A stretch of 64,000 bases of DNA from Aquarana catesbeiana (GCF_042186555.1 NC_133332.1:206673609-206737608); one strand, 5' to 3'; numbered from the stretch's first letter, positions 22,990-35,124 are shown. Made by a program: numbers and translations. Notes: generated by a model from the sequence alone, not told the origin.

Positions 22990-24290
22990 GCTCACACAGG
23001 CCATGGGCCTATGTGGAATTGCACCCCAAAATACATTCAGCTGCTTCTCCTGAGTATGGAGATACCACATGTGTGGGACTTTTTGGGAGCCTAGCCGCGT
23101 ACGGGGCCCCGAAAACCAATCACCGCCTTCAGGATTTCTAAGGGTGTAAATTTTTGATTTTACTCCTCACTACCTATCACAGTTTCGGAGGCCATGGAAT
23201 GCCCAGGTGGCACAAAACCCCCCAAAATGACCCCATTTTGGAAAGTAGACACCCCAAGCTATTTGCTGAGAGGCATATTGAGTCCATGGAATATTTTATA
23301 TTTTGACACAAGTTGTGGGAAAGTGACACTTTTTTTTTTTTTTTTTTTTTTTTTGCATAAAGTTGTCACTAAATGATATATTGCTCACACAGACCATGGG
23401 CATATGTGGAATTGCACCCCAAAATACATTTAGCTGCTTCTCCTGAGTATGGGGATACCACATGTGTGGGACTTTTTGGGAGCCTAGCCGCGTACGGGAC
23501 CCCGAAAACCAATCACCGCCTTCAGGATTTCTAAGGGTGAAAATTTTTGATTTCACTCTTCACTGCCTATCACAGTTTCGGAGGCCATGGAATGCCCAGG
23601 TGGCACAAAACCCCCCCAAATGACCCCATTTTGGAAAGTAGACACCCCAAGCTATTTGCTGAGAGGCATGGTGAGTATTTTGCAGCTCTCATTTGTTTTT
23701 GAAAATGAAGAAAGACAAGAAAAAACATTTTTTTTTTTCTTTTTTCAATTTTCAAAACTTTGTGACAAAAAGTGAGGTCTGCAAAATACTCACTATACCT
23801 CTCAGCAAATAGCTTGGGGTGTCTACTTTCCAAAATGGGGTCATTTGGGGGGGGTTTGTGCCACCTGGGCTTTCCATGGCCTCCGAAACTGTGATAGGCA
23901 GTGAAGAGTGAAATCAAAAATTCACGCCCTTAGAAAGCCTGAAGGCGGTGCTTGGTTTTCGGGGTCCCATACGCGGCTAGGCTCCCAAAAAGTCTCACAC
24001 ATGTGGTATCCCCGTACTCAGGAGAAGCAGCAGAATGTATTTTGGGGTGTAATTTCACATATTTCCATGGCATGTTTGAGCAATATATCATTTAGTGACA
24101 ACTTTGTGCAAAAAAAAAAAAAAAAAAAAAAAAATGTGTCTCTTTCCCGCAACTTGTGTCGCAATATAAAATATTCCATGGACTCGACATGCCTCTCAGC
24201 AAATAGCTTGGGGTGTCTACTTTCCAAAATGGGGTCATTTGGGGGGGTTTTGAACTGTCCTGGCATTTTATGCACAACATTTAGAAGCTT
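22990..24290. repeat. Fold-back array of ~385-bp units
   Basis: Forward unit landmarks (gaaagtagacaccccaag) occur near 22855, 23240 and 23634. Inverted landmarks (tgtctactttccaaaatggg) occur near 23820 and 24215. The axis is near 23735, inside poly-T/poly-A rich sequence. Homopolymer runs of 20-28 nt at 23331 and 24112 mark equivalent unit positions. Confidence 0.85.
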
Positions 24291-25842
24291 ATGTCACACA
24301 TCACCCACTCTTCTAACCACTTGAAGACAAAGCCCTTTCTGACACTTATTGTTTACATGAAAAAGTTATTTTTTTTTTGCAAAAAAATTACTTTGAACCC
24401 CCAAACATTATATATTTTTTTAAAGCAAATGCCCTACAGATTAAAATGGTGGGTGTTTCATTTTTTTTTTTCACACAGTATTTGCGCAGCGATTTTTCAA
24501 ACGCATTTTTTGGGGAAAAAACACACTTTTTTAAATTTTAATGCACTAAAACACACTATATTGCCCAAATGTTTGATGAAATAAAAAAGATGATCTTAGG
24601 CCGAGTACATGGATACCAAACATGACATGCTTTAAAATTGCGCACAAACGTGCAGTGGCAACAAAATAAATACATTTTTAAAAGCCTTTAAAAGCCTTTA
24701 CAGGTTACCACTTTAGATCTACAGAGGAGGTCTACTGCAAAAATTACTGCCCTCGATCTGACCTTCGCGGTGATACCTCACATGCATGGTGCAATTGCTG
24801 TTTACGTTTGACGACAGACCGCCGATTGCGTTCGCCTTAGCGCGAGAGCAGGGGGCGACAGGGGTGTTTTTTTTTTTTTTTTTTTTTTCTTTATTATTTT
24901 TCTGCTTTTTTTATCTTATTTTTAAACTGTTCCTTTCATATTTTTTTTTTTTAATCATTTTTATTGTTATCTCGGGGAATGTAAATATCCCCTATGATAG
25001 CAATAGGTAGTGACAGGTACTCTTTTTTGAAAAAATTGGGGTCTATTAGACCCTAGATCTCTCCTCTGCCCTCAAAGCATCTGACGACACCAAGATCGGT
25101 GTGATAAAATGCTTCCCCAATTTCCCAATGGCGCTATTTACATCCGGCGAAATCTAAGTCATAAAATGCTCGTAGCTTCCGGTTTCTTAGGCCATAGAGA
25201 TGTTTGGAGCCACTCTGGTCTCTGATCAGCTCTATGGTCAGCTGGCTGAATCACCGGCTGCATTCTCAGGTTCCCTGTTGAGACAGGAGAGCCAGAGAAA
25301 AACACGGAAGACGGTGGGGGGGGGGGGCATTCCCTCCCACGGCTTGTAAAAGCAGTCTAGAGGCTAATTAGCCTCTAGGATTGCTTTTACATGAAAGCCG
25401 ACCGCTGGCTGAAAAGAATGATACCAAGATGATACCTAAACCTGCAGGCATCATTCTGGTATAACCACTCAAAGTCGTGAATGGCGTACCTGAAGACAAA
25501 AAAATGGTTAACAATAAAGCACAGTAAACGGTAAAGTATAAAAAATTGCATACCTGAAAAAGCAAACATGATAAAACATAATAACAATAAAACATTGCAG
25601 AATAGAATACAGTAAAAAAGAGCAGAACAATAGAGAGAGAATAGAGAGAGAGAGAACAATAAAACGACAACTATTTTTTTTTATTTTATATATATATTTT
25701 TTTTTTTACACTTTTTTTGTAACTAACTTTTATAACTGTAACCGGTTCCAGGTTCGGGTCTCTCAAAATGCGATGGCATCTTGGGAGACCCTGTGAAAGT
25801 GTGCCTAGTCTGTGCAATGCTGTACCCTACGCTAATACTCAA

Positions 25843-26205
25843 CTAGTGTATGGTAGCGTTCAAAACATTCACCAATGCAAAGACCAGGATTGTCAGGACA
25901 GGAGGGACAATAATAGCGGGTGTCACGCCTATATCCGCGCTTGCTGCAGACACAACATCTTTTTTGGGGGTTTGTTGGGTAGGGGTACTCGGGAGGACAT
26001 AAAGAAAATGCCTCTCATGCAGCCGACTGCATTTGGTTGGGGATGTGAATGGGGGAAGTACGGGTGCTGCAGAAGTGGTGGGTTCCCAATTAAGATTGGC
26101 GAATGCAGCAGGAAGGGCACTATGGGCACGACGGGCCTGTTTGTCCTCTTCTTGGTGGCAGCGGGACACTACTTGTGCTTGCCACCTCACCAGCTTGAAC
26201 TGCAC
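25843..26205 (-). pseudogene. piggyBac transposase C-terminal remnant, frameshifted
   Basis: The minus-strand frame reads PPFTSPTKCSRLHERHFLYV, the linker and start of the piggyBac cysteine-rich domain, then shifts frame at about 26000 so the cysteines appear in another frame (CRHNIF region). It keeps more of the linker upstream of the domain than the relic at 14560. The catalytic core is absent. Confidence 0.7.
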
Positions 26206-26280
26206 TTATGGGACTCGCCACGTCACCAAGTGTTACTGCAGTGCTGGTTTGACTACGACCGGGGTGTACTAGGCCGCTGG

Positions 26281-27345
26281 TGCTTGCCAGTTTACCAAAA
26301 CGCTACCAAAAAAACTGTTAGCGATCGCAGGGATCAGGCCTGACTCTGCGAACGCTGCAGTTATGCGTTTAGTGTTTTGTAAGTGTCAGTGATCGATCGA
26401 TACTGCACTTGGGTGGGCTGGGCTGGGCCGGGCGGAGGGGCAAAACACAGGTGCTAGCAGGTATCTGGGCTGATCCCGCTAACACTGCGTTTTTGGGAAC
26501 CCTAAACTGCTGGGGACGCTAGTATAGATCTGATCGGATCAGATATTGATCCGTTCGGATACTATACCACTAAGGGAGGTGTATGCTGCGTGCGTGGGTG
26601 TTAGCGGTACTGGCGCTAACCTGATGCTGCCTGGGGCTGGTGCTTGCCAGTTCACCAAAACGCCACCAAAAAAACTGTTAGCGATCGCAGGGATCAGGCC
26701 TGACTCTGCGAACGCTGCAGTTATGCGTTTAGTGTTTTGTAAGGGACAGTGATCGATCGATACTGCACTTGGGTGGGCCGGGCCGGGCGGAGGGGCAAAA
26801 CGCAGGTGCTAGCAGGTATCTGGGCTGATCCCGCTAACACTGCGTTTTTGGGAACCCTAAACTGCTGGGGACGCTAGTATAGATCTGATCGGATCAGATA
26901 TTGATCCGTACAGATACTATACCACTAAGGGAGGTGTACGGTGCGTGCGTGGGTGTTAGCGCTACTGGCGCTAACCTGACGCTGCCTGGTGCTTGCTTGC
27001 CAGTTCACCAAAATGCTACCAAAAAAACTGTTAGCGATCGCAGGGATCAGGCCTGACTCTGCGAACGCTGCAGTTATGCGTTTAGTGTTTTGTAAGTGAC
27101 AGCGATCGATCGATACTGCACTTGGGTGGGCCGGGCGGAGGGGCAAAACGCAGGTGCTAGCGGGTATCTGGGCTGATCCCGCTAACACTGCGTTTTTGGG
27201 AACCCTAAACTGCTGGGGACACTAGTATAGATCTGATCGGATCAGATATTGATCCGTACAGATACTATACCACTAAGGGAGGCCTATGATGCGTGCGTGG
27301 GTGTTAGCGGTACTGGCGCTAATCTGACACTGCCTGGGGCGACGC
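26281..27345. repeat. Three tandem ~355-bp units in the giant element
   Basis: Units start at tgcttgccagtt (26281, 26641, 26995). Each contains gttagcgatcgcaggg, gatcgatcgatactgcac and the near-palindrome gatctgatcggatcagat. The single equivalent block in the copy inside gypsy lies near 14150-14480 in reverse orientation, so the triplication arose in this copy or lineage. Confidence 0.85.
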
Positions 27346-27769
27346 ATATCACCGCCGGGCGATCAGGGGGCTAAACCTTTATTCGGTAATAAACGGCGGG
27401 TGCCCTGACACTATAAAAAATAAACAAACTAACCAGCGTCAACCGTAACGTTTATACGGTGATCAGTGGTGAAAGGGTTAACTAGGGGGCAATCAAGGGG
27501 TTAAAACATTTATTAGATAGTATATGGGGGTCCCTGACACTATAAAACGCTGACGGCGAACCTAAATATTTACGTCCCTAACTAGCGTCACCAGCGACAC
27601 TAATACAGCGATCAGAAAAATGATCGCTTAGCAACACTGGTGACAGGGGGTGATCAAGGGGTTAAAACTTTATTAGGGGGGGTTAGGGGGGTATCCTAGA
27701 CCTAAAGGGGGGTAATACTAACTGTCCCAACACTGTAACTGTCACAAACTGACACTATGCAGTAATCAG

Positions 27770-27801
<32 letters not shown>

Positions 27802-28244
27802 CTGGTGTCAGTTTGTGACAGGGGGGGGGGGTGATTGGGGGGGGATCGGGGGGCGATCGGGGGGGGGATCGGGGTGTTTTGTATGCCTGGCATGTTCTAC
27901 TGTGTGTGTAGTGTGTTGTGCACTTACATTGATGTCTTCTCCCCTCGGCGCTGGAACGGAATACCGAGCTGAGGGGAGATGACATCATTTCCTTTGCTGC
28001 TGTTTAGCATACAGCAGCAAAGGAGTGTTCCCATTGGCCGGCGGCGATCGCGAGGGGGGGGCCACGAACGGATGGCCTCCCCCTCATCTCGGATCGCCGG
28101 GGAACAGAACGGGACCGCCTCGGGCGGCGGGGGGGGGTCGGACCCCCCACCCGCGGAAGGCAAATCACGTACATGTACGTGATTTTGCCTGCCCGTGCCG
28201 CTTTGCCGACGTAAATCGGCGTTAGGCGGTCCTTAAGTGGTTAA

Positions 28245-29239
28245 AAACAGTTTCCTGTAACCTTTTCAGTGTGGAACACATCGTGAGAAAAGTATAGGGG
28301 CTTCCACTGCTAGTTTCCTGGCATTAAATATTTAGGAGTCAGGGCTGGCGCTACAGCTAGGCGAACTGGGCATCCGCCCAGGGCGCACTACCACCTAGGG
28401 CACAACAGCCGCTGGTTTCCCTACTCTCCGCCAGCTTCCTAACACTCCAGTGGTTTCTGCACACTCTGAGCTGGCGTTCCGCATAAAGCTACAGGATTGG
28501 ATGATGTTAGCTAGAGACGAAGCCATCTCCTGCAAACTTCAGCCAATCCGTGAAGAAGAGGTATCCAGCCAATGAGGTGCCATGCAAGTTGTGCTGCGCG
28601 CAACATCACTTCCTCCCAGCTCCACAGTCAGTCTACACACGGAACTAACGTTGACAAGGAGGTGGAAAAGAATCCCTGCACAGGCTGCATTTGCTGATAT
28701 GTTAAGAAATGTATCAGTAGTTGGACTTGGACTGCAAATCATATGCTTTTTAATATAATGGTATCATCATGGTGATATATTTTTTATAATGGCGCACAGT
28801 TAAATAATAAAAAAAAATCAAACTGTGTGACAGATTGACAGATCACCCTACCCCAATTTTTCCTAGCAGAGAGGTGAAAAGCAGCCCCGCATAGGCTGCA
28901 TTTGCTGAGATCAGAGATCCTTAAGTATTTGTATTGAAAAATATTTGTTTTTTAAAATAATTATGTTATTATGTCAATATACTTTTTCTAATGACAAATA
29001 GTGAAATATTAAAAAAAAGTTTAATTCTAACAAAAAACAAAACAAAAAAAACACTGACTAACAGGTTGCCCTCCTCCATTTATGCTAATATTTGATCATT
29101 CAGGTCTTAGCAATAATTTGGCTTTTAATTTAATGGTGTCCCACTGTGAAAACTATGGATGTTATCCTAGGAATTGTTTTTTTTTTTTTTTAATATAATA
29201 ACACACAGTGTAGGAAAAATAAAAAAGTGCCATTATATA
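28245..29239. other. No gene seen; hAT-like terminal sequence near 28339
   Basis: cagggctggcgctacagc at 28343, followed by catccgcccagggcgcacta, resembles a hAT-type element end. The rest (28450-29239) is AT-rich with short homopolymers and an imperfect internal repetition (aggctgcatttgctgatat near 28680 and again near 28900). No coding sequence is recognised. Confidence 0.4.
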
Positions 29240-29350
29240 TAGAACCCCTGACAAAAAGTATGGAATCATTACTCTTGGCAAATTTTAATTTAATTGTTTA
29301 ATTGTGTAGAAAAAAAAGTAATTACAGACATGCCTCAAAACTATTTTCAG

Positions 29351-29829
29351 TTAAAGGAGAAGTCCAGCCTAAGCTTGTTTGGCTGGGCTTCTCCTATAAG
29401 TCACAGGAGTGCAATTCGTTTGGCACCCCTGTGACCCATTTTCAGCAGAGGGCGGACTGAAGTCCGCTCTCTGCTGATGTCACAAGAATCAGTCCAGGCA
29501 CCGCGTCATCATGACAATGGAAGTTGGGATCAGCCAGGTGTCTGGACTGACACCCGTCTCAGCGAGTCGCTGAGAGGCTGAGATGACCTTTCCCCGCCCC
29601 TTCACAGCTCATCGCTCCAATGAACGTGGAGGAGCAGAGCGGAGAGATGCTGATTGACATTCAGCAGCTCTCTGTTCGGGGAGCTGTGAGAACCTAGCCA
29701 TCTGCGATGTTCGATTGCTCGGTTCTCAGTGTAGAGGTGTCGGGGGACAGATGCAGCATCGGACCGATGCTGCATCCACCTAGATAAGTATGATGGGGAA
29801 AAAACCCCAAACCCATACTTCTCTTTTAA
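29351..29829. mobile_element. TTAA MITE nested in the Tc1 left terminal repeat
   Basis: The ends are TTAAAGGAGAAGTCCAGCC and, reversed, TTAAAAGAGAAGTATGGG. The intact right terminal repeat of the same Tc1 (about 31183-31215) shows the empty site ttttcatTTAAcattccaac. The insertion site and TTAA duplication are therefore confirmed internally. Confidence 0.85.
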
Positions 29830-30112
29830 CATTCCAACCTTCTGGCTTTAAGAAACACTTAAAAACATAGAAAAGATAGAACACTGTAGTCAATTGCAAC
29901 TTGTTTTGCAGATCAAGCAGAGGAAAAAAATATTGAATCACTCAATTCTGAGGAAAATATTATGGAATCACTATGTATTTTGCAGTTTTAAAACAAACAT
30001 CTGCATCAGATTACATCTGCCAATTAGTCTGCAGTTAAAAAAGAGTGCGCGCACACGTTGGTGAGCTTTTGCACCAAACTGATTGACATGAATCATGGCT
30101 CCAACATGAGAG

Positions 30113-31040
30113 ATGTCAGTTGAAACAAAAGAGAGGTTTATAAAATTTCTTCAAGAAGGTAAATCATCATGGAATGATGCAAAAGATGTTGGTTGTCCCC
30201 AGTCAGCTGTGTCTAAAATCTGGACCAAGTACAAATCAAAGGGGAAGGTTGTTAAAGGGAAGCATACTGGTAGACCAAGGAAGACATTGAAGTGTCAAGA
30301 AAACTTAAAGAAAATGCACAACAAAACAATGAGGAACATACAGTCAGGTCCATAAATATTGGGACATCGACACAATTCTAATCTTTTTGGCTCTATACAC
30401 CACCACAATGGATTTTAAATGAAATGAACAAGATGTGCTTTAACTGCAGACTTTCAGCTTTAATTTGAGGGTATTTACATCCAAATCAGGTGAATGGTGT
30501 AGGAATTACAATAGTTTGTATATGTGTCTCCCACTTGTTCGTTTCATTTCAATCCATTGTGGTGGTGTATAGAGCCAAAAAGATTAGAATTGTGTCGATG
30601 TCCCAATATTTATGGATCTGACTGTATGGTCAGAAATTGGATGTTTCAATGTCTGTGACTGAACTGGAACGTATGGGGAAGATTGAGATTTTGGACACTT
30701 TTCTTATTCCATCAAGTAAAAGGCTGTTTGGTGATGATGTCATAATTTTTCAGGATGATAATGCATCTTGCTATAGGGCAAAACTTTCCTTCAAGAAACA
30801 CATATAATGTCAATAGCATGGCCTGCAAATAGTCTGGACCTCAATCCAATTGAAAATCTATGGTGGAAATGAAAGAAAATGGACCATGACAAGGCTCCAA
30901 CCTGCAAAGATAATCTGGCAACTGCAATAAGAGAAAATTAGGGCCGGATTGATGAAGAATACTGTTTCTCGATAGTTAAATCCATGCCTCAGAGAATTCA
31001 AGCTGTTATAAAAGCCAGAGGTGGTGCAACAAAGTACTAG
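30113..31040 (+). pseudogene. Tc1-type transposase, interrupted by a MITE
   Basis: The frame 30113-30339 carries the N-terminal DNA-binding part (KERFIKFLQEGKSSWNDAK ... VSKIWTKYKSKGKV ... HTGRPRKT). After the MITE, 30627-31040 carries the catalytic part: IIFQDDNASCYRAK with the second Asp, and SLDLNPIENLWW with the third acidic position. The stretch with the first catalytic Asp is not found, implying a deletion of roughly 100 residues. It has a stop (about 30804-30806) and frame changes. Confidence 0.8.
30341..30624. mobile_element. Palindromic Tc1/mariner MITE, 284 bp
   Basis: Terminal repeats of more than 70 bp begin cagtcaggtccataaatatt and end with the inverse; TA is duplicated at 30339-30340 and 30625-30626. 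It is non-coding and inserted inside the transposase gene of the surrounding Tc1 element. Confidence 0.9.
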
Positions 31041-31310
31041 TGGTGTACTGTAGATTTTTTTTTCATGATTCCATAATATTTTCCTCAGAATTTAGTTTTT
31101 TTCTCTGTTTGATCTGCAAAAACAGTTGCAATTGACTACAGTTTTCTTTCTTTTTTATTTTTGCAAGTGTTTCTTAAAGCCAGAAGGTTGGAATGTTAAA
31201 TGAAAATAGTTTTGAGACATGTCTGTGATTAGTTTTTTTTCTACACAATTAAGCAATTGAATGAACATTTTCCAAGAGTGGTGATTCTATACTTTTTTCC
31301 AGAGGTTGTA

Positions 31311-31475
31311 CAGCAGGTAAAATAAGTATTGAACACGTCACCATTTTTCTAAGTAAATATATTTATTAAGGTGTTATTGACATTACATTTTCACCACATG
31401 TCAGGAACAACCCATGCAATCCATACAAACAAAGAAACCAAAACAAGTAAGTTCAGAAATTAAGTTATTAGTGAG
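31311..31475. mobile_element. Isolated left end of a third Tc1 element
   Basis: cagcaggtaaaataagtatt starts directly after TA 31309-31310, the same TA that ends the previous Tc1. It continues as a long Tc1 terminal repeat up to gttcagaaattaagttat. The last ~60 bp are homologous to 39830-39885 in the fourth Tc1 relic. The remainder of the element is absent. Confidence 0.75.
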
Positions 31476-32814
31476 ATTTGCATTTATTTAAAAAACAATA
31501 TTTATATTTTTTTGCTGCTGTGATTTGACTTCCTGTTAGAGGGTGACTATGTTCATTCTCCATGGTCTCTCTGTATGTAGGAATGTAGCCACCCTCTGTT
31601 GATCACCCCTGAGACTAGAGACTATGGAGTGTGCACTATGGGATTTGTAGTGCGCATAGAACACTGCATATGACTAAAGTGCACTGCTTGTTCCAAACAA
31701 ACAAAAGTGGGGAGGAAAAAGGAGAGGTTCAAAGCCTTTAAAAGAAGGCAGAAAAACACAGTAAGAAACAGTTTAATGAAAAATAGCTTACAAGGAGCTA
31801 GTGGTGGTGTGTTTATGGTAAACATAGCCCCCTTCTTAACATTACATAGAAAGGGAAAGTTAGAATTTTTAAGCTAGGCAAAAAAGTTAAGAAGTAATTA
31901 ATATTGTATTTTTTGTATCACATAAATAAAACAACATTGTATCAAACCTGCTCATTAAACAATGTCTCTTTGTGATATAACAAATACAGCCACAAAAAAT
32001 ATCACAATAGCAAAAAACTAAGTGTACAAAATACCACAGTTCAAATGTTTGTCATAATTAGTTCAACAAACTAGAAACTCTGGCGCATGCTGTGATCAGC
32101 AACACTTGAAATTAATAATTTACCCTTGCACCCCTCCCCCCTTCCTCCAACCACAGCTCTCATTTTTGCATGCTGCCCTCTCCCCTTGTCCAAGACATGG
32201 CACTCCCTTCTGCTTTTACCTCTGAACCTCCCCACCCACAGCTCTCAACTTCGAATCCCCTTCTCCCAATACATCCTTCAGAACTGTATCCCTTCGCCTT
32301 TCTTCCATCTACAGCTCTCACCTATGTACACCCCAACCTTCCCTCTTTGAAGCCTCTCCACCACTTAACGTCTGTTATGAATTTTAGGAGGGACCCCACA
32401 AAAAACAAAAAAAAGACATGGCGTCCCCCCCAAACAAATTTGGGTGTCCCTGGGTGACGTCATTGACCAAATATTGCCATGTTCCTATTTTGTCAATGAA
32501 GTCATGGAGGATGCTCACCATATTTGGTCAATGGGGTCACCCAGGAGACCCTGCCCTTTTGGCTACAATTAGGCAGGGGTCCTTTTAGTTTTAAAGGGGG
32601 CTTCCAGACTAAAATAATTCCTCCCTTGCAGGTGATTGAACCAGAGTTGTGGGGAGAAGTTACAGTTTACTTGTTTGAAGTCTGGGATGCCAAACAGGGC
32701 CAGTGTTAGACTATTCTGCGCCCTAGGCAAGACCAGCTACTTGCACCCTCCCCCCTCAAAAAAAAAAGTGGGCAGAGGGAGGGTGATCAATTACAGTGTT
32801 TTGTTTTATATATA
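31476..32814. other. No gene seen; repeat fragments and a pyrimidine-rich stretch
   Basis: 31500-31850 has no recognised content. 32110-32345 is strongly pyrimidine-rich. 32380-32560 resembles the block at 46440-46590 (accccacaaaaaac, gacgtcattgaccaaatat). 32697-32760 has a hAT-like end (gccagtgttagactattctg, gcgccctaggcaaga). Confidence 0.45.
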
Positions 32815-32945
32815 TTTCCTGGACCTCCCCATGTCAGCCTACTATGGGTCAGGTCCACCCCCTCTGAACCCTCCAGGATCACCTTTTTTCTAGCCCATAA
32901 AGGGCAGCTGACGGACTAGCTCCATGTTCTTTTTTCGTCCTCGCT
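32815..32945. repeat. DIRS left inverted terminal repeat
   Basis: ttcctggacctccccatgtc through gcccataaagggcagctgac is the reverse complement of 39600-39710, with scattered differences. A (TA)n microsatellite (32963-33005) lies just inside. Confidence 0.85.
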
Positions 32946-32960
32946 CCTTTAAAAAAAAAA

Positions 32961-32962
<2 letters not shown>

Positions 32963-33005
<43 letters not shown>
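32963..33005. repeat. (TA)n microsatellite
   Basis: About 20 uninterrupted TA dinucleotides next to the left DIRS terminal repeat. Confidence 0.95.
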
Positions 33006-33007
<2 letters not shown>

Positions 33008-33658
33008 CAAAGTGAGTGAAGAATATGGGTCTTCTGGGTGCAGTAGTGCGCCCCTCGTGTGTCTCAGCGGCGCTGAGCCGGGCGGGTGATGTCAAGGCGC
33101 CCCCCCCTCGTCTGGTTGCCTAGCAACCGCCTGGACGCTCCTCGCTGATTGGTGGCGCTGCCTGGTCTTAAGGGGCGGTTCTCTCACACTCTGGGCTTGC
33201 CTGTATTCCCCCTTCAGTGGTGTCCGGCTTCCTGGCTCCAGCTCGTCAAGCTGCTGCTCTGCTGAAGGTAGGCTGTTCCTTCTACTACTGTTTCCATGCT
33301 AACTATCGTTTATACTGCGGTGCAAGTTCCCTTCTCTGATCCTCACCCTTGCCTTCCAGGTCTATCTGCCTGCCTGTTTGCTCTGCCTGTTTTTTGCACT
33401 GAAGACCCCATTTTAAAGGTTTTTACCTTTTTTTACCTATACCTTTTTATTTTTTATGTAATATATATATATATTTTTTTTTTTTTCGCATGTGTGTGTT
33501 TTTGTATGTATATGTACAGAAATTTTATTTTTAGATTTTATATTTTGTATTTTTCTTTATTTTTCATTTTTTAAAAGAGAGCACCTCTTCTGTCTTTTTG
33601 CAGAGAGAAAAGCCCATTGCGGGATAAACGCCGGCAAAGAGGTTCTAAATCTGCTGTG

Positions 33659-35065
33659 ATGTCTCAGAAAAGCAAGAAAAAAATTTGAGACATGTCAAGT
33701 CGCAGAGTCGCATGCAGCTACGTGCTCCTCCACGGTCTCAGTATTCCAGATCCCCTTCTCCTGAGCCTCATTGTAGTCGCTCGCACCTGAGCCAAGAGGG
33801 GTCAAGCTATTGAAAAGCCTCTAAAAAGACCAGATCTGGTCACAGGCGCAGGAGGCGGTCTTCCTCTTCAACTAGGTCCTCCTCTCCAAGCCATTTGGAA
33901 GACACAGGCTGTTGGGTCTGTTCGGCTGAGGTCCTTCCGGGAAAGTTGGTTTGTGCTTCTTGTCTTAAGGAAGCTGCGTGAGACAACGCATCAGAGGCTC
34001 GTCAGGTGAAGTCCTATATTAAGTCCGCAGTCAAGGAGGGGCTAAGAGGTGCATCTAAGAAAAACGCCCGACCAGCATCTTCTTCTGCAGATTCGGATTT
34101 GGAGGCAGGTGGGGAAAGTGATTCCTGATTCTTCTGAGGCCGAGGTGGCGCCTGAATCACGTACCTTCGATTTTGCGTTAGTCCCCCCCCCTTGGTGGAG
34201 GCAGTAAAATATGCATTGCAGTGGCAGGAAGAGACCCCTCCGCCAAAAAAACAATGGAAATACTACCCAGAGCTGAAGAAATCCTTGCCTTCCTTTCCCC
34301 TCATTTTTGAGATCCAAGAGATACTGGAGGATGAGTGGGCTAGGCCGGAAAAGAAGCTCAACATTCATAATAGATTTTTAAAGTTGTATCCATTCAGTTT
34401 AAAGGATGCGGAGTTATGGGACACTACCCCTAGGGTAGTGGGGCACTACCCCTAGGGTGGATGCTTCACTGCAGCAATTGGCCCACCATATCACTCTACT
34501 GTTAGAGGATTCAGTCTTTTTTAGGGATCCCATGGATCGTAGAGTGGATACAGGTTTAAAGCGGTTGTATTCAGTGGCGGGGGCGGCATGCAGGCCGGCG
34601 TTGGCCCTCACTTCTGTAGCGGCAGCCCTCAAAACATGGGATGGTTATGGTTATTCCACGGAGGAGCTTGGAGCTGGCAGTTCTTCGCCCCTGCAATTCA
34701 TTAAAACAGCTGTCGAATTCCTGGCAGAAGCACCCGTTAACCAGGTCAGAATGACGGCGAAAATCATGGCCCACTCCGTGACAGCCCAAAGGGCATTGTG
34801 GTTAAGACACTGGGCGGCAGACAATTCTTCGAAGCAGAGCCTATGTTCGGTGCCATTCGATGGTAAGCTACTTTTCGGTAAACCCTTGGAGTCAGCGATC
34901 CAACATCTCTCCGGGGGCAAATTGGGCCTAATTCCACAAGAAAGGAGAAGACAGCGGCAGCCCTTTCGCCTGGCAAGAAGGTTCCTACAGGCCTGGCAGG
35001 CCATTCTCCAGGTAATGGAGACCAGCTGGTTCATCCTTTCCGAAGGCTTCCACGTCCAAACCTAG
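33659..35065 (+). pseudogene. DIRS gag-like region, broken
   Basis: A basic, Ser/Arg-rich start (ATG 33659, MSQKSKKK then a stop) is followed by short frames. The readable core is 34457-35065: LQQLAHHITLLLEDSVFFRD, then AALKTWDGYGYSTEELGAG, MTAKIMAHSVTAQRALWLRHW and a C-terminal RRRQRQPFRLARR. Position, composition and the LWLRHW-type core fit the Gag-like ORF1 of vertebrate DIRS elements. Frames change at about 34440. Confidence 0.65.
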
Positions 35066-35124
35066 CCAAGCCCCTAAGGCCTCCGATAAGGCCTTCTAAA
35101 GGTTTCTCTGCCCAAGACCCCCAT

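Larger units (their letters stand above)
22358..28240 (-). mobile_element. Giant (5.9 kb) non-autonomous piggyBac-type element
   Basis: TTAA at 22354-22357 and 28241-28244 flank ends CCACTTGAGCCCCGG and, on the reverse strand, CCACTTAAGGACCGCC. Within it, in plus order, are terminal sequence, a fold-back array of ~385-bp units (22990-24290), a non-coding stretch, the relic of a transposase cysteine-rich domain (25843-26205, minus) and three ~355-bp tandem units (26281-27345). The 24675-28240 part is an inverted homologue of 13284-16890. That this is one element rather than two abutting ones (an internal CTAACCACTTGAAGAC at 24313 looks end-like) is inferred from the exact TTAA pair and remembered frog repeats. 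Confidence 0.65.
29242..31308 (+). mobile_element. Tc1/mariner element carrying two nested MITEs
   Basis: The left end (acccctgacaaaaagtatgg) matches the inverted right end ending at 31308 (acttttttccagaggttg), with TA at 29240-29241 and 31309-31310. The terminal repeats contain tttaacattccaaccttctgg on both sides. A TTAA MITE (29351-29829) sits in the left terminal repeat and a TA MITE (30341-30624) in the transposase. Confidence 0.85.

Noticed and set aside
26546..27188. 68-87 codon frames in the triplicated units
   Set aside because: They follow the ~355-bp DNA repeat and lack known domains.
24313..28240. A separate 3.9-kb piggyBac-type element starting at 24317
   Set aside because: CTAACCACTTGAAGAC looks end-like, but its flank is CTAA rather than TTAA, while the 22354 and 28241 pair is an exact TTAA. 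I kept the larger element but note this alternative.
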